Part shown: piece after piece, positions 22,840 to 34,506 of the stretch | Layout: every line of letters starts with the position of its first letter | How positions within the stretch are numbered: position 1 is the stretch's first letter | Source of the DNA: Hirudo medicinalis | Taxonomy: Eukaryota; Annelida; Clitellata; Hirudinida; Hirudinidae | NCBI GenBank assembly: GCA_011800805.1 | Contig: MPNW01000287.1 | Location: 173,265 to 234,968, forward strand | Length of the DNA stretch: 61,704 nucleotides | Reading direction: 5' to 3' | Translations under genes and position numbers: made by a program | Notes under the pieces: model-generated | Seen by the model: the letters and a program-made list of their open reading frames with translations, nothing else | The model's database searches: none | What the model was told of the DNA's origin: nothing

Positions 22840-25800
22840 ATTAATAGTATTATTAATGTTATTATTATTATTCAAATCAAAGTATTCATTGTTATTGCAA
22901 ATATCTCTACAGAAAAAAGTGTCAATTACGAATTGGATACTATTACGAATGATTTCGAAAGGAACACTGTCAACCCTAATTAATCAACCATTCTCCTTTG
23001 AAAATGTTGAAGCCAAAAAAATATTATTTGTTACTATTATCATCGTAATTATAATTAATAATAATTGTCGCTATTATTACTATAATTTGTTGTAATTTAT
23101 TGGGCGGCCAGATAGAAATTGAAAAGCTTTCAACAAATGGAACATCAATTGCAGATCAAACAATGTGCATAGCACGTACACACATTTCTCTTCCGATAAT
23201 TGAATTTAAATCATTTCTAAATAGTAAATAAAATGTTCAATCATTTACAAATATTATTTGTACAAATAAATAATGTTAATTTATTAAAATTTCGAAGTAT
23301 TAAATTGCACTCAACTCGAAAAAGAATTTGCATTGGTGAGGTTCATTTCGTGGATAGAAATCAATACGTAAATCACCCACAATTACGCAAATGACCTAAC
23401 AATAGCCCCAGGCTCCCTTCAATCGATCCACAAAAGCCCACATTTGCAATTCAAACCACGCTCAAAACGAATGTTAGCCTCATGTTAGAGTCAACAATGC
23501 TGGTGAGCTGGTGGAGTTTACGATCAACCATCAAACCTGCTTTCAGCCTCTAAAAGTGATGATGTTTGAGATGCACGTGTTACTATTAACGCACTGAATA
23601 CCTTGTTTGTTAGTAAGCACATTGCGATTGTTGAAAGCACGATGTGATTGTTGAAAGCACGATGTGATTGTTGAGAGTTTGATGAATTATCGTGCAGATA
23701 AATTAGGTTATTTTCTATTTAAGACCTAATCCTAATTTTAATGTAACTGGCCTGCCACAACAAGGATTGGTCTTAATAATAAATAAAATTTTAATAAGTT
23801 TTATTAATAAGTTTTTTTTAATTCTGTTTCTTTTTAAATCAATCAATGATTTACAATTCTTACAAACTGTAATCACCACAATTTGAAAAAAGTAGAATGA
23901 CATTAATAACTGCTTGCTTAACAAATTATCATTAAATGTAACGTCCCTGTAAATGTAACATTCTGTAAATGTCTTTGGAATCCAGAGTCTGGATCCATTT
24001 AATAAAAACAAGCACCAATCAATGGAGCAGATTTTCCTGCCTTGCAATCACATTTAAGTGCAATTGTCCTGAAAAAGTTTAAGATGACATTTTAGCAAAG
24101 GTTGAATGAGGGTTGAATGTAATTGTCCCATGAAGCCCTCTTAAATCGCTTCCTTTCAATCCGAGTGGATTAGCCTCTGACACCACCTGGATTTCCAACC
24201 AATCAGAAGACGTCCATCAGTCTCTCTCTTTTTATCAGCATCTCACCAATAACCCTCTGACGGATAAATAATAATTGTTGAATATTTTAAATTTTTGTTT
24301 TAAGTTGTTTAACAAGAATCAATATGTATGAAACCTGATCCCAATAAAAATGTCTATTCCATTTTTTTTTCAATTTTGTAAGATAATTTAAAACATCTTA
24401 AAAATCTTCTTCGAAACAAAGCAACGGCCTTGTGAATAAGAATTTTTATGCAAATATTACTTTCAGCGGAAAATCGTGCCGTGAAATCAGGACTTTTTTC
24501 TAGAAGAATTTTTGCGCGGAAAATTAAAAAAATAAAAAGTCCAATAAAATACTTTTAATGTTACGTTTTAGTTGCTCACTTTTGTAGCAAAATATATGAG
24601 ATGTTTTGTTCCTATTTCAAGTAAATGTCTGCAACAATAAAGTCGATTTGTCATAATTTCGTGAAATTCTTTTTTTGCATCAAACGTTGAAATGCGATCA
24701 AATCTTCAATTTGTCATTCAATTAATGTTTTCAACTGAATTCGACTGATTTTTTTAATAAATATTTTAATTAATTCATAAAGTATGTATGTTTTAAAATA
24801 ATTTTATTAATAAATGAAATAATTTGAGCAAAATCAATGATGGTCTTGAAATTAATTTAAACAGTTCCAGGATTTTTTGTGGTTTCAAGTTGTGTGGCTT
24901 CAATTTAATTCTCAATTCAAAAGTTTTATTTTATTCGCTGGTTACAATTCGATAATTTAAAAAGAAATAATTTGAATATCAGTTTAAAAGTTATAAAAAT
25001 TAATAAATACTTTAAAAAATAATTTAAAAAACTTATTATTATTTCAATTTTAAGTTTAATTTAAAAAATCATAAACAGATAATGTGGAATGTTTGGTCTC
25101 AACATTCTTCCTCGAAATATGAACACCGAAATACTAGAATCAATAACAAATCATCGATGATTATTATTTATAATTTTTAATGACAATCAAAGTGTAAATA
25201 TTTTTTATTTACTGAAAAGACAAACTTTCTTCCGAAAATTTAAAACTAAAGAATCATTCCATGCATTTGTCTCATTTCTTCACACTCAAAAATTGTAAGG
25301 AAGTGCTTCGTATTTTTTCGTCAAGGTCTATTGGTCACCGACTGAGATCATTATCAACACTACAAGTTAAATTTCCAAATAGTTCAGCAACAGCATCAAT
25401 ATCATCAATTCATCACCACTCATTACCACTTTCATTATCATCACAATGAAAGCATTTGTAAGAACAACAAAACAAATAATCTAACGAGGTTGAAATACAT
25501 TTTTCCAAGTAATTAACCAATTATCAAACTTTTATTTTTCTATTTTAAACCATTATTAGCTTGGTTATCATTTATTTCAAATTCAGTCGCCTGGAGTCTC
25601 TCATGAAGTAAGTTTGGAAGTTGATGCGCGAGGAACACCTTCCAAGAGATCGAACATGGATCCACAATATTTATGGAATCATTTCATTCGCTTTACAGAC
25701 ACGTTATAATAATCTCAAATAATTTCTGCAATAAATTGCTGATAATTTTACCAAAACTAACAACAGAATGAAGTCAGAAATAATTTAGCAAGAATAATAA

Positions 25801-26340
25801 CAATATTTGCCCTAAAGCGAAACTCTAGACATGGGAGAAGATTGCGGGCAGCATGCCGAAATAATTTTAAAATGCCTTTTAAAAGTGATTTGTAAAATAT
25901 TATAGGAATATTATAGGTATAGGGAAGAGTTAATATTTTTATAACCAATGATTTCATAGCAGTTGGCTCAAAACAAATGCGAAACGAAAGGAAACTAAAG
26001 TCATTCTGTAAAATCCGCAGAAATGCGTCCTAAGACAACATTTTGAAAACAACAACAACGTGTTGGAACGACAACGACAAATTGCAAAAACTTTGTGTCA
26101 AACATTTCAGCAACTATGTGCAATTGACAGAGAAAAGATGATCATGAAAGTGGTTTGGAATTTTCAAGAACCTTTCAGCTGACCATTTGCTATGCTAGTC
26201 CGAAGTGAATTTTTCAAAACGAACCAAGATTTTGAGGGTTTGAGAAAAATTCTTTAAATTATTACAGATTCGGATCTTTTGAGGCTCAAATCCCACTTAG
26301 TTTCAATCGCAAAAGTTTGAACTTATATTTTGAATCGATT
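22840..26340. other. AT-rich intergenic stretch, no gene recognised
   Basis: I examined both strands and found no motif-bearing frame. It holds a 22-bp triplicate at about 23620-23680 (GATTGTTGAAAGCACGATGT-type unit). A patch of ordinary composition at 23380-23600 shows nothing identifiable. Confidence 0.4.
23620..23682. repeat. 22-bp tandem triplicate
   Basis: Three near-identical units of GTGATTGTTGAAAGCACGAT type, with small changes in the outer two. Confidence 0.8.
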
Positions 26341-26351
26341 TGTTTTTGAAT

Positions 26352-26560
26352 AATATGAATATTAATAATAAATATCATATATAAATACATTTATTTATGT
26401 TTATCTATCATTTATATTATAATATGAATATCAATAATTAATATCATATATAAATACATTTATTTATGTATATCTATCATTTATATTATAATATGAATAT
26501 CAATAATTAATATCATATATAAATACATTTATTTATGTTTATCTATCATTTATATTATAA
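26352..26560. repeat. 69-bp tandem repeat, three copies
   Basis: Units start at 26352, 26421 and 26490, with a spacing of exactly 69. Each begins AATATGAATAT and ends TTTATATTAT. Only a few substitutions separate the copies, so the duplication is recent. It lies about 430 bases upstream of the antistasin-like gene. Confidence 0.95.
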
Positions 26561-26989
26561 TTTATAAATACACATAATAACAAAAATATTGATGATTTAA
26601 TAATTAACTGCCAATTTGATTATTTCAATTATAAATTAATGTCGTGACTAGTATAAATATTTCATATTTTTTACTTTTCGAAAAAAATTGCGAAGCAATA
26701 GAACGAGTTTGGATTGAGTTGAAATTGGATTTTATTTTTATTTTTATTTGAATAATTTTGTTCTAAGTTAAACATTCTTATGTCAATAGAATGTTAATGT
26801 TTAATAATCTGCGCACACCAAATTAAACACAGCATCTCCTTAAACCAAACGCAGATCGATAATAAATCCTTTTCAAATGTTTTCATTCTTAGTTTTTAGC
26901 GTGGTTTAATTCAGAAAGTAAGCAAACGTTTGAGATAAAATCGACTTTAGGTTGCAGTAATAAGCTTTTTCTATACAAAACAAAACAAA

Positions 26990-28048
26990 ATGAGGCTCAC
27001 GGTTTTCATCCTAACTTTGTCCATCATCGCGGGATGTTGCTACTGTATCACACCAAGTAAAGAGGTGAATGTCTTACAAAATTCAATTTTAATAAGTTAA
27101 TTTTTAATGTCTCACAGCGTGCGAAAAATGTCCATTTAAAGGAAACATCCCTGGATTACTGTTACGAGATGAATTTAAAGAAGACAAGACTTGCAAGTGT
27201 CCTCATCCAGTGGAGTTCTGTCTTGAAACAGTGAGCTTTACGATTTCATGTTTGCGTGATTTGTGATCGTAAATTTTTGACATTCTGTAATATTTCTGCT
27301 TCAACGTACTCCATTCTAAATTCCTGGTCTTCAACAACAACAACAACAACATTTAAATGCAGGCCAAACTGTGCCCAGTGAGACAGACCTGTGCAATGAG
27401 GAAAATATCAGATTGTCTTTTCAAACCTTGCACAATCAACTCAGCTAAATGTGTGCCCTGTGAGTTCCGTAAAAAACATTTTCAAACATGTTTAAAGATA
27501 TTTTTAAATACTTAAATAATTTTCCATAATTTCGAAACAGTCAAAAAATGTCCAAAATTTGATTGTCAAAGGAATTGCAAGACTGGTTACCTTGTGGATA
27601 AAAATAATTGCAAAAGGTGTTACTGTAAGGACGTATGCAAGGTGCGTGAAAATAATTTTTCGTTTTAGAAGTAAACACGCTATCATATTTTCTTCCACCT
27701 GTCAAAAAGATGTGATTCAATTGTAAAGGGGAGTTGTAATTATTTCAAAAGTGTTTGCGAAAGAATCCTTAATAATTTGTGTATTGATATAAGCGACTCA
27801 TGATTAGGTAGCATTCAAAATTCTGGAACTCACTGCAAATTATATTATTAAGAAAGTCTTAAATTAATGCAATTATTTTGTGACAATTATTACAAATTGA
27901 TTATAATTAACATGAATGTATTGGTTAATTAATAATAGCTAATGATGAATATTAATTATTGAAGGAAATTGATTGTCCACCTCAAAATTGCACCATAAGA
28001 GAAATTCCTGGAGAACTTCCGATTGTGAGATGTGAGAATAAAAATTAA
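26990..28048 (+). CDS. Secreted antistasin-domain protein (serine-protease inhibitor family)
   Basis: Five exons with consistent phases: 26990-27056, 27118-27230, 27363-27459, 27541-27641 and 27965-28048 (TAA). Introns are 61, 132, 81 and 323 bases. The product is about 153 residues. A hydrophobic signal peptide (MRLTVFILTLSIIAG) ends near residue 19. Residues 23-92 are cysteine-rich with no motif I recognise. Residues 96-125, encoded by exon 4 alone, fit the antistasin pattern with seven Cys (96, 101, 105, 116, 119, 121, 125) and the GYxxDxxxC core. Exon 5 adds a partial second unit with three Cys and a basic/Asn-rich end. Antistasin domains inhibit coagulation factor Xa, trypsin-like and related proteases. 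The actual target here is unknown, because the reactive-site residue cannot be assigned by eye. One domain plus a partial one is short for the family. Decayed copies of exons 4 and 5 lie 2.5-4.6 kb downstream. Confidence 0.85.
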
Positions 28049-28059
28049 CGTAGTTGAAT

Positions 28060-28260
28060 GGCTTTCCTCAACGAATGAGCAATATACAACTTACAAATAT
28101 AATAACTTACAAATGCAATAACAAATAAACTTATAAATCCATTGAAACACTGGACTTTTTATTGACTTTCATCGTCTGAGGTTTTGTGAATTTCGTGATC
28201 TAAAGAGGATTTGTTGAAATAAATTCAGAAGGAAAGCGTGACAGCGTGATCAGCAGATGT
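28060..28260 (+). repeat. Antistasin 3'-flank, copy A
   Basis: It starts with staggered AACTTACAAAT(G)TAATA units, then AATAAA, a CACTGGACTTTTTATTG block, the TCATCGTCTGAGGTTTTGTGAA block and GAAAGCGTGACAGCGTG. The same order recurs at 32655-32870 and 33050-33225. Confidence 0.8.
28124..28129 (+). promoter_or_regulatory. Candidate poly(A) signal AATAAA of the antistasin-like gene
   Basis: It lies 76 bases after the stop, in a flank that is repeated with an equivalent AATAAA in the two downstream copies. Confidence 0.6.
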
Positions 28261-29860
28261 TTAAAGATATTTAAAGATGAAAACAGTTTCATCAACACAT
28301 CGATAACAATATTTGAATACAACACGACCTTTTGATCGTGCCAGGGCTTGAATTGTTTAAAAATGAAAGGAGAAAAAAATTACGCGGATCTAGCATATCA
28401 TCATCACCATCGTCATCATCATTATCGTCGTCGTCGTCGTCGTCGTCGTCGTCATCGTCATCGTCATCATCATTATGTGGACCTCGAACATCATCATCAG
28501 CAGCAGCAGCATCAGCATCACCATGATGTGGAAATCACTCGGTTGACCTTCGCACGTCAAGAGAAAGCGTGACATTGGAAAGTCGGAGAAAGAAATTCTA
28601 AAAGTTGTGAATAAATCGTAATACTTAAATGTCAACGTTTAACTGAGTTTGCAAAACTCGATTTTGAAAGGAGATTTCTATATACATAATCATTTTCTTT
28701 TTTTTTTAAGATTTGAAAAAACTTCCATGATTTTGTTTTATTCGAAAGAGTTTTAAAATCTGAAATATACTTAAAACACCCAATTAAAGATAACAAAAAC
28801 ACATTTCGCGTGCAAAATAAGCGAGTTGTTATTGAAATTTAAAAAAATTAATTCAGTTTTAACAATTGAGAAGACGAAAATATTTATAATACGAGAGGAA
28901 TAAGTTGTCTTAATATATAATAAGTCAGAAATGAATTAAGGATGTAGTTGTTGTCATCGTCGTCATCACAACTACGCAAAACACTCCTCGGGGTGCGACC
29001 TCATTCGCGCCACCAACAAGACGAAATGCATTAGAGTTTCCCTCTCAACTGACTTCAGAAGAACACGCCACAAAATGGATCGGAGCAATCTATAAGCGTT
29101 GATTCTTCTTTTTTTTTAAATTTTCTGCAAATGTCCACGTCTGCTCTTCAGGCACGTATCAGGGGAAGGAAATGAGGAGGATTTTTTACCAAACAGTGCC
29201 TGCCTGTTTTCCAACAAGTAAATGAGTGACTGGATAATAGGATTCTTTTTTTCGGTAATTTTGACAAAATGTTTTTAAACTTCAAAAAGGAAGAGATGAA
29301 CAGATTGGAATTACGCTCGAGTACTTAAAGTTCAGCATTTTATGTGTGGCTTTTAAGTATTTAAAATAAGGCCATTTAGTAGGATGACTTTTGTAACCAC
29401 ATGTTGCTCATTTCTGTGGGTTGTTTGCAGAATGAGTACCAAAGAGCAAATTTATTGTAATTTTAAGAGAAATTAAATTTTAGTGAGTTAATTATTAATA
29501 TATATAATATTATTAATTAATATTGTGAAGAAATATTGCTTTATTTAGTAAACATTATTTATTTATTAGCGATCTGTATTTAGAGACGACACAATTATGA
29601 AGTGTTCAAAAATTAAAGTAATTTTGTGTTTTTTAAATAAAATTATTTTGCGCGCATAAAACTGGAACTTTGAACTTTTTTAAATTTTTTCTACCTTTGA
29701 ATTCACTTTTCTCTTTCTTCAAAATTTCTTCAAAATTTCAATTTGTTAATTTTATTCCTTCAAAAATTAAAAATATAATTGAAAATTATATATGTATATA
29801 TATTAAATTTGATTACATAATTTAAATATCAGTATGAAATCTCATAACAAAGTTACAAAC
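28130..29860. other. Intergenic, no gene; one trinucleotide tract
   Basis: Apart from the ATC/GTC tract at 28397-28527, both strands are AT-rich and carry no motif-bearing frame. A moderately GC-rich patch at 28940-29110 is unidentified. Confidence 0.4.
28397..28527. repeat. ATC/GTC/CAG compound trinucleotide tract
   Basis: ATC and GTC triplets run into CAGCAGCAGCATCAGCATCACC. Poly-Ser, poly-His and poly-Thr frames across it are artefacts. Confidence 0.9.
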
Positions 29861-29869
29861 GAATTTATG

Positions 29870-30450
29870 AAAAGGAAGCCAAAATAAGTTATTGGAAAAT
29901 ATATTGAAAAGAGAAATAGAGCTAACTGAATTAACAAAGCAGCATTAGCATCATATGAAAGCAGGATAGCAAGTAACATAAAATGTGATAGCAAAAGCTT
30001 CTTCAGATATGTTAGGTGCAAAGAAAAAGTTAGGGGTAGAATTTGGCCATTAAAGAATGATGAGGGAGAAACTGTTGAGTCTTTGGAAGAAACAGCAAAT
30101 CTACTAAGAGTAACTAGAACTAGTTGTGGTTCTCCTGTTTAAAAAAGGATGCAAAAAGTCAACAAGGCTTCACCAGGAACAGATCGTGTCTGACAAACCT
30201 GTTGGAGTTCTTTGAGGAAGTGTATGACTGGGTTGACAAGGAGAAAGCAATAGATCTTGTAAATTTTTATTTTGCGAAGGCATTTGACAAGGTATCACAC
30301 CAAAGATTAGAAAAAAGCTCATTGCATGTGTTACAAGTGGTAAACTTTTAATATGGCTTGCAGGCTGGCTAAGCAATAGAAGGCAAAAGAGAAGCTCACT
30401 GCCTGAGCATCTTTGTTCAATATTTACAGACATTTCTAATGAGTTCGATT
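29870..30450 (+). pseudogene. CR1-like LINE fragment, internally deleted
   Basis: The plus strand reads a linker segment at about 29930-30110 (FFRYVRCKEKVRGRI, the region before RT in CR1 elements). It then jumps to the RT core: QQGFTRNRSCLTNLLEFFE at 30160-30216, AIDLVNFYFAKAFDKVSHQRL at 30249-30310, and WLAGWLSNRRQKRS near 30354-30396. The piece between linker and RT core is missing, frames shift, and no catalytic YADD block remains. It sits just before the duplicated antistasin exon at 30567. Confidence 0.8.
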
Positions 30451-30566
30451 ACTCTAAAACTGTCGTTGGAAACTTTCTGAGAAATCTAGAAAAATGTGGA
30501 GCTCAAATTTATTAACTCAGTATTTTAAAAATATCATTAAACTACATTTCAACCATTTTATTACAG

Positions 30567-30670
30567 TCAAGGGATGTCCAAAATTTGGATGTGAGTTGGA
30601 TTGTAAAATGTCTATTTATATTGTCGATGAAAGTAATTATATAAGATGCTACTGCAACGAATTGTGCACG
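30567..30670 (+). pseudogene. Duplicate antistasin-domain exon (copy of exon 4), one Cys lost
   Basis: The segment has a proper acceptor (TTATTACAG), a donor-like GTGTGA after 30670, and the same 2-base start phase as exon 4 of the intact gene. It begins with the same KxCPKFxC signature, and spacing is preserved up to the CYC motif. The cysteine equivalent to residue 116 is Tyr here, leaving six instead of seven Cys, and the conserved GY is changed to IY. No exons 1-3 were found between the intact gene and this copy. It could be an exon of a second gene whose other parts lie in the 949-base gap, but a pseudogene is more likely. Confidence 0.7.
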
Positions 30671-30824
30671 GTGTGATAACATTATTCAGTTAAATAGTAT
30701 TGTTATAACCCTGAAAATGCCATCAATTAATTTTTAAAGTTATATTTATGTTTAATTAGTTTTCGATTATATTCACTATCTTTTAGTTCTACGGCGATCA
30801 TAAAATCTCAGACAGAAGTATTCA

Positions 30825-31773
30825 NNNNNNNNNNNNNNNNNNNNNNNNNNNNNNNNNNNNNNNNNNNNNNNNNNNNNNNNNNNNNNNNNNNNNNNNNNNN
30901 NNNNNNNNNNNNNNNNNNNNNNNNNNNNNNNNNNNNNNNNNNNNNNNNNNNNNNNNNNNNNNNNNNNNNNNNNNNNNNNNNNNNNNNNNNNNNNNNNNNN
31001 NNNNNNNNNNNNNNNNNNNNNNNNNNNNNNNNNNNNNNNNNNNNNNNNNNNNNNNNNNNNNNNNNNNNNNNNNNNNNNNNNNNNNNNNNNNNNNNNNNNN
31101 NNNNNNNNNNNNNNNNNNNNNNNNNNNNNNNNNNNNNNNNNNNNNNNNNNNNNNNNNNNNNNNNNNNNNNNNNNNNNNNNNNNNNNNNNNNNNNNNNNNN
31201 NNNNNNNNNNNNNNNNNNNNNNNNNNNNNNNNNNNNNNNNNNNNNNNNNNNNNNNNNNNNNNNNNNNNNNNNNNNNNNNNNNNNNNNNNNNNNNNNNNNN
31301 NNNNNNNNNNNNNNNNNNNNNNNNNNNNNNNNNNNNNNNNNNNNNNNNNNNNNNNNNNNNNNNNNNNNNNNNNNNNNNNNNNNNNNNNNNNNNNNNNNNN
31401 NNNNNNNNNNNNNNNNNNNNNNNNNNNNNNNNNNNNNNNNNNNNNNNNNNNNNNNNNNNNNNNNNNNNNNNNNNNNNNNNNNNNNNNNNNNNNNNNNNNN
31501 NNNNNNNNNNNNNNNNNNNNNNNNNNNNNNNNNNNNNNNNNNNNNNNNNNNNNNNNNNNNNNNNNNNNNNNNNNNNNNNNNNNNNNNNNNNNNNNNNNNN
31601 NNNNNNNNNNNNNNNNNNNNNNNNNNNNNNNNNNNNNNNNNNNNNNNNNNNNNNNNNNNNNNNNNNNNNNNNNNNNNNNNNNNNNNNNNNNNNNNNNNNN
31701 NNNNNNNNNNNNNNNNNNNNNNNNNNNNNNNNNNNNNNNNNNNNNNNNNNNNNNNNNNNNNNNNNNNNNNNNN
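30825..31773. other. Assembly gap (949 N)
   Basis: It separates the exon-4 duplicate from a LINE 3' end. Additional antistasin exons could be hidden in it. Confidence 1.
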
Positions 31774-32195
31774 CAGATCTGTCGATGGACCTGGAAGCGA
31801 AGGGATACCGGACAGACCTGTTCCCCATCGAGGTTGGCGCAAGGGGCGTAGTCGGCAGGTCGACTTACGCTTTCCTCGCGAAGATTGGATTGTCTAGCCG
31901 CGAAAGAAAGAAGACTATGACAAAGATGTCTGAGGCCGCAGAAGCGGCATTATTCTGGATCAGGCACATGAGGAGCCAGAAAAAATCTTAAGCCACTTCA
32001 CGAAAGCCGGAGAAAGCCGTTGACCTCCGGTGTAAATGATCCACCGAACGACGGGGCCAAAGCATTGGCCGAGAGATGCGCGGTATGGTCGGGTGGAATG
32101 GACCGACCGCGGGCTCGCAGGGCACTATGGACTGCGGACCAAACCGCGGTCGCGTAAAGGCCCGCGGTCGGGTCCCGAAAATTTCTAAGTCCGGC
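31774..32195 (+). mobile_element. R2-type-like LINE C-terminal fragment, GC-rich
   Basis: The frame at about 31785-31991 reads DLEAKGYRTDLFPIEVGARG, then STYAFLAKIGLSSRERKK and SEAAEAALFWIRHM. This is the C-terminal domain found downstream of RT in R2-like retrotransposons of invertebrates (GxxxxxxPIEVGxRG and the SEAAExAxxW end). It stops at TAA 31989-31991 and is followed by a GC-rich 3' UTR. Base composition, around half GC, is sharply different from the flanks. The 5' part disappears into the gap. Confidence 0.7.
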
Positions 32196-32564
32196 TGCCG
32201 CTACAAAGAAATTATAAGGCCCAGTTTGCATATATTAAGTACACAGTGTGAAAAAGCCACTGAGAGCTTTCATGAAATTAATAATTTGATTTAATTAGTT
32301 AGACATTTATTGAGCACTCGATTAGGTTAAATAACGCTACCCAATCAAACTAAAATGTTTTGGATTCGTCACAAAAGTTACGATTTCAAACTTCTGAAAA
32401 TAAGCGTAGCTTCGATACTTACTGATCGAAATAACCAAGCTCAATCATTTCATAATTTAAGTGTCATTTCACGGTTTTACTAAATAAAATAAATGAACAT
32501 TAAGAATCAAATAGAACCTAATATTTATGTTATTTTGATAATTACGAATTTTCAAAATTTTCAA

Positions 32565-32670
32565 GGTTGTCCACCACAAAATTGCGTCATTAGAGGACGT
32601 CTTGGGGAGCTTCCGAGTGCGAATTGTGAAGAAAACAAATTTCGTGAACGAACGGATTTCCTCAACTAAT
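32565..32670 (+). pseudogene. Duplicate antistasin terminal exon (copy of exon 5)
   Basis: A frame beginning just after TTTTCAAG repeats the CPPQNC start, the GELP core and the single downstream Cys of exon 5. It then runs ten residues longer to TAA at 32668-32670. After the AG the phase is 2 bases. This differs from phase 0 of the intact exon 5 and does not fit the donor of the exon-4 copy. Unless an exon is hidden in the gap, the two duplicates cannot be joined. The duplicated 3' flank follows directly. Confidence 0.7.
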
Positions 32671-32870
32671 AAGTAATTTAATAACTTACAATTGTAATAA
32701 CTAACAAATGTAATAAGTTAAAAATTTAATAACGAATAAATTTACAAAACCGTTGTTTCACTGAACGTTTTATTGGCTTTGATCGTCAGGGATTTTGAGA
32801 ACTTCATTTTTTTTATCACAGAAAAGGCGTTTGTTTATCCAAATTGAGACGAAAGCGTGATAGCGTGCGA
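32655..32870 (+). repeat. Antistasin 3'-flank, copy B
   Basis: It repeats the order of copy A: staggered TAATAACTTACAA units, AATAAA, TTTCACTGAACGTTTTATTGGC, the GATCGTCAGGGATTTTGA block and CGAAAGCGTGATAGCGTG. Confidence 0.8.
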
Positions 32871-33047
32871 AGTTAATTATTTATCGGGGGTCTCTTGGAG
32901 GAAGTGTCCAATATTTCATTGGCTACATAAAAGTGGAACAAAGCAATCGTTTTGTTTGACATTCAAGAACTCGGAGAAGAAGGCATGATTGAATGAGCAA
33001 AAAGGAGACCAGATTATGGCAAATTATTTGTTTTCCGACATTTCTAA

Positions 33048-33225
33048 TTACTGACAAATGTAATAACTTACGAACGTAATAACTTACACATGTAATAATT
33101 TACAAATGTAACGAATAAACTTACAAAACCGTTTTCACTGGATTTTTATTGGCTTTCGTCGACCGAGATTTTGTGAACTTCACGATCATTTTTGATCGTA
33201 GAAAAGGCCTTTGTTAAACATCCCG
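33048..33225 (+). repeat. Antistasin 3'-flank, copy C (exon lost)
   Basis: The same order again, including AATAAACTTACAAAACCGTT shared with copy B and the GAAAAGGCCTTTGTT block shared with B. No antistasin exon precedes it, so only the 3' flank of a third duplicate survives. Confidence 0.8.
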
Positions 33226-33367
33226 GTTTAAAGATGGATAATAATAACACGGGTTCAATTGAAAACACAGGATTATTGTTGTTTTTATTTGCATGTTTTC
33301 AGCTAATTTCCACTGAAATAAGTCGATTTACCAGCTTTATTAACGAACAGAATGATTATGATGCTTT

Positions 33368-33422
33368 TGATGACGACGACGATGACGACGATGACGACGA
33401 TGATGATGATGATGATGATGCT
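33368..33422. repeat. (GAC/GAT)n microsatellite
   Basis: About 18 GAC and GAT triplets. The poly-Asp frame across it is not supported as a gene. Confidence 0.9.
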
Positions 33423-33841
33423 AGATCCACGGCTTCTGAACTTTACCTTGTTTTTAGTCGATTATAAAAACATTTTGTTTCTGTCCTTGAATTTGTTGAT
33501 TTTTAAATACCAATTTAAAGTATTACTTAATTTAAATAGTATTTGCACCATTATTTTTAATAAATTGAAATGTACATCTTTACAAGAAAAGTCAAAATAA
33601 TAAATTTTTAATATTTTTTAATTTTTAGATCGTAATTTTCAAAATAATTCAAAAATGTTTCATCCGAACTCGAAATTTTCTTGCCAATTATTTTCCTTCA
33701 AAGTTTGTCATTGTTATCTTTTTGTTTTTGAATTTTTCACTTTAAAAGTAAAACACGAAAATGTTGAAAATGAAACATCATTATTGTGAAGCCTCATCAC
33801 GTTGCTTGTTCGAAAAAAAAAATTGTCTTGCAGTGTGATAT

Positions 33842-33905
33842 CAAGGGTCGAGAGAGGTCTAAGTGCCCAGGGGCCCAGCAATTTTTTTGGGTCCACGTGA
33901 GACTT
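33842..33905. mobile_element. Possible left end of an hAT-like DNA transposon
   Basis: CAAGGGTCGAGAGAGG, followed by GTGCCCAGGGGCCCAGC, resembles the CAGGGxCG-type termini of nonautonomous hAT elements. A mirror-image counterpart lies at 35280-35342. Match quality is modest. Confidence 0.35.
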
Positions 33906-34385
33906 GGGTCTTAAAATATTATAAGCGTTGCAAACTCTATAATTTATGCTTGTGTAATATATTATTGCCATCTATTTAACTGCAATGTTAAAGACTTACG
34001 AAAAAATACTTGCTGGTTTGGCATTAGGGGTCGACCGGGGGAGATTTTTGGTCGGGGCAGGGGAATAAAATACACTTTTAGAGATAGACCTTGTCAGGTT
34101 CTCGAATTTCCCTGTCGGTATGTCTTTCTTATCCCGTCTAAGATTATCGAAAATCAACACAAATCGATTTAAATAAAAGTATATTTAAAGCGAAGAAACA
34201 ACACTGCAGATCGAAACTTAAATATAGTATTAACGTTATAACGATACAACTCGATATATCAAATCTCTTCGCGCTCATTCCGCACACTAACTCTCCACAC
34301 TCTCCACACACAACTCTAACTCTGCAGTCTAACTCTCTCCCTGCCTCTAATAAATATTAATTGTTTATTGTTTATTGTTTATTTT

Positions 34386-34492
34386 ATGTCCGTTGCATAG
34401 CTAGATGATTAGGACGGTGCTCCCGCAACGGGATTCGAATCCGTGCTGCCATCGTGAGAGGCGGAAGTCTTAACCATTAGACCATACCTCTT
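34386..34492 (-). mobile_element. tRNA-Glu(CTC)-like SINE, nested
   Basis: On the minus strand the head reads as tRNA-Glu: A box TGGTCTAATGG (34484-34474), an anticodon loop with CTC near 34459, and B box GGATTCGAATCC (34442-34431). The acceptor arm does not pair (AGAGGTA opposite TGCGGGA) and the T stem has a mismatch, so it is not a functional tRNA gene. A tail CACCGTCCTAATCATCTAGC..GCAACGGAC follows, then an A/T-rich AATAAACAATAAAC end. Confidence 0.7.
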
Positions 34493-34506
34493 TATTTATT
34501 TATTTG

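Noticed and set aside
30776..31842. Open frames of about 345 codons on the minus strand
   Set aside because: Almost all residues are N from the assembly gap; only the short ends are real sequence.
34420..34491. Functional tRNA-Glu(CTC) gene
   Set aside because: Acceptor arms do not pair, the T stem has a mismatch, and the sequence continues into a SINE tail with a second truncated copy beside it.
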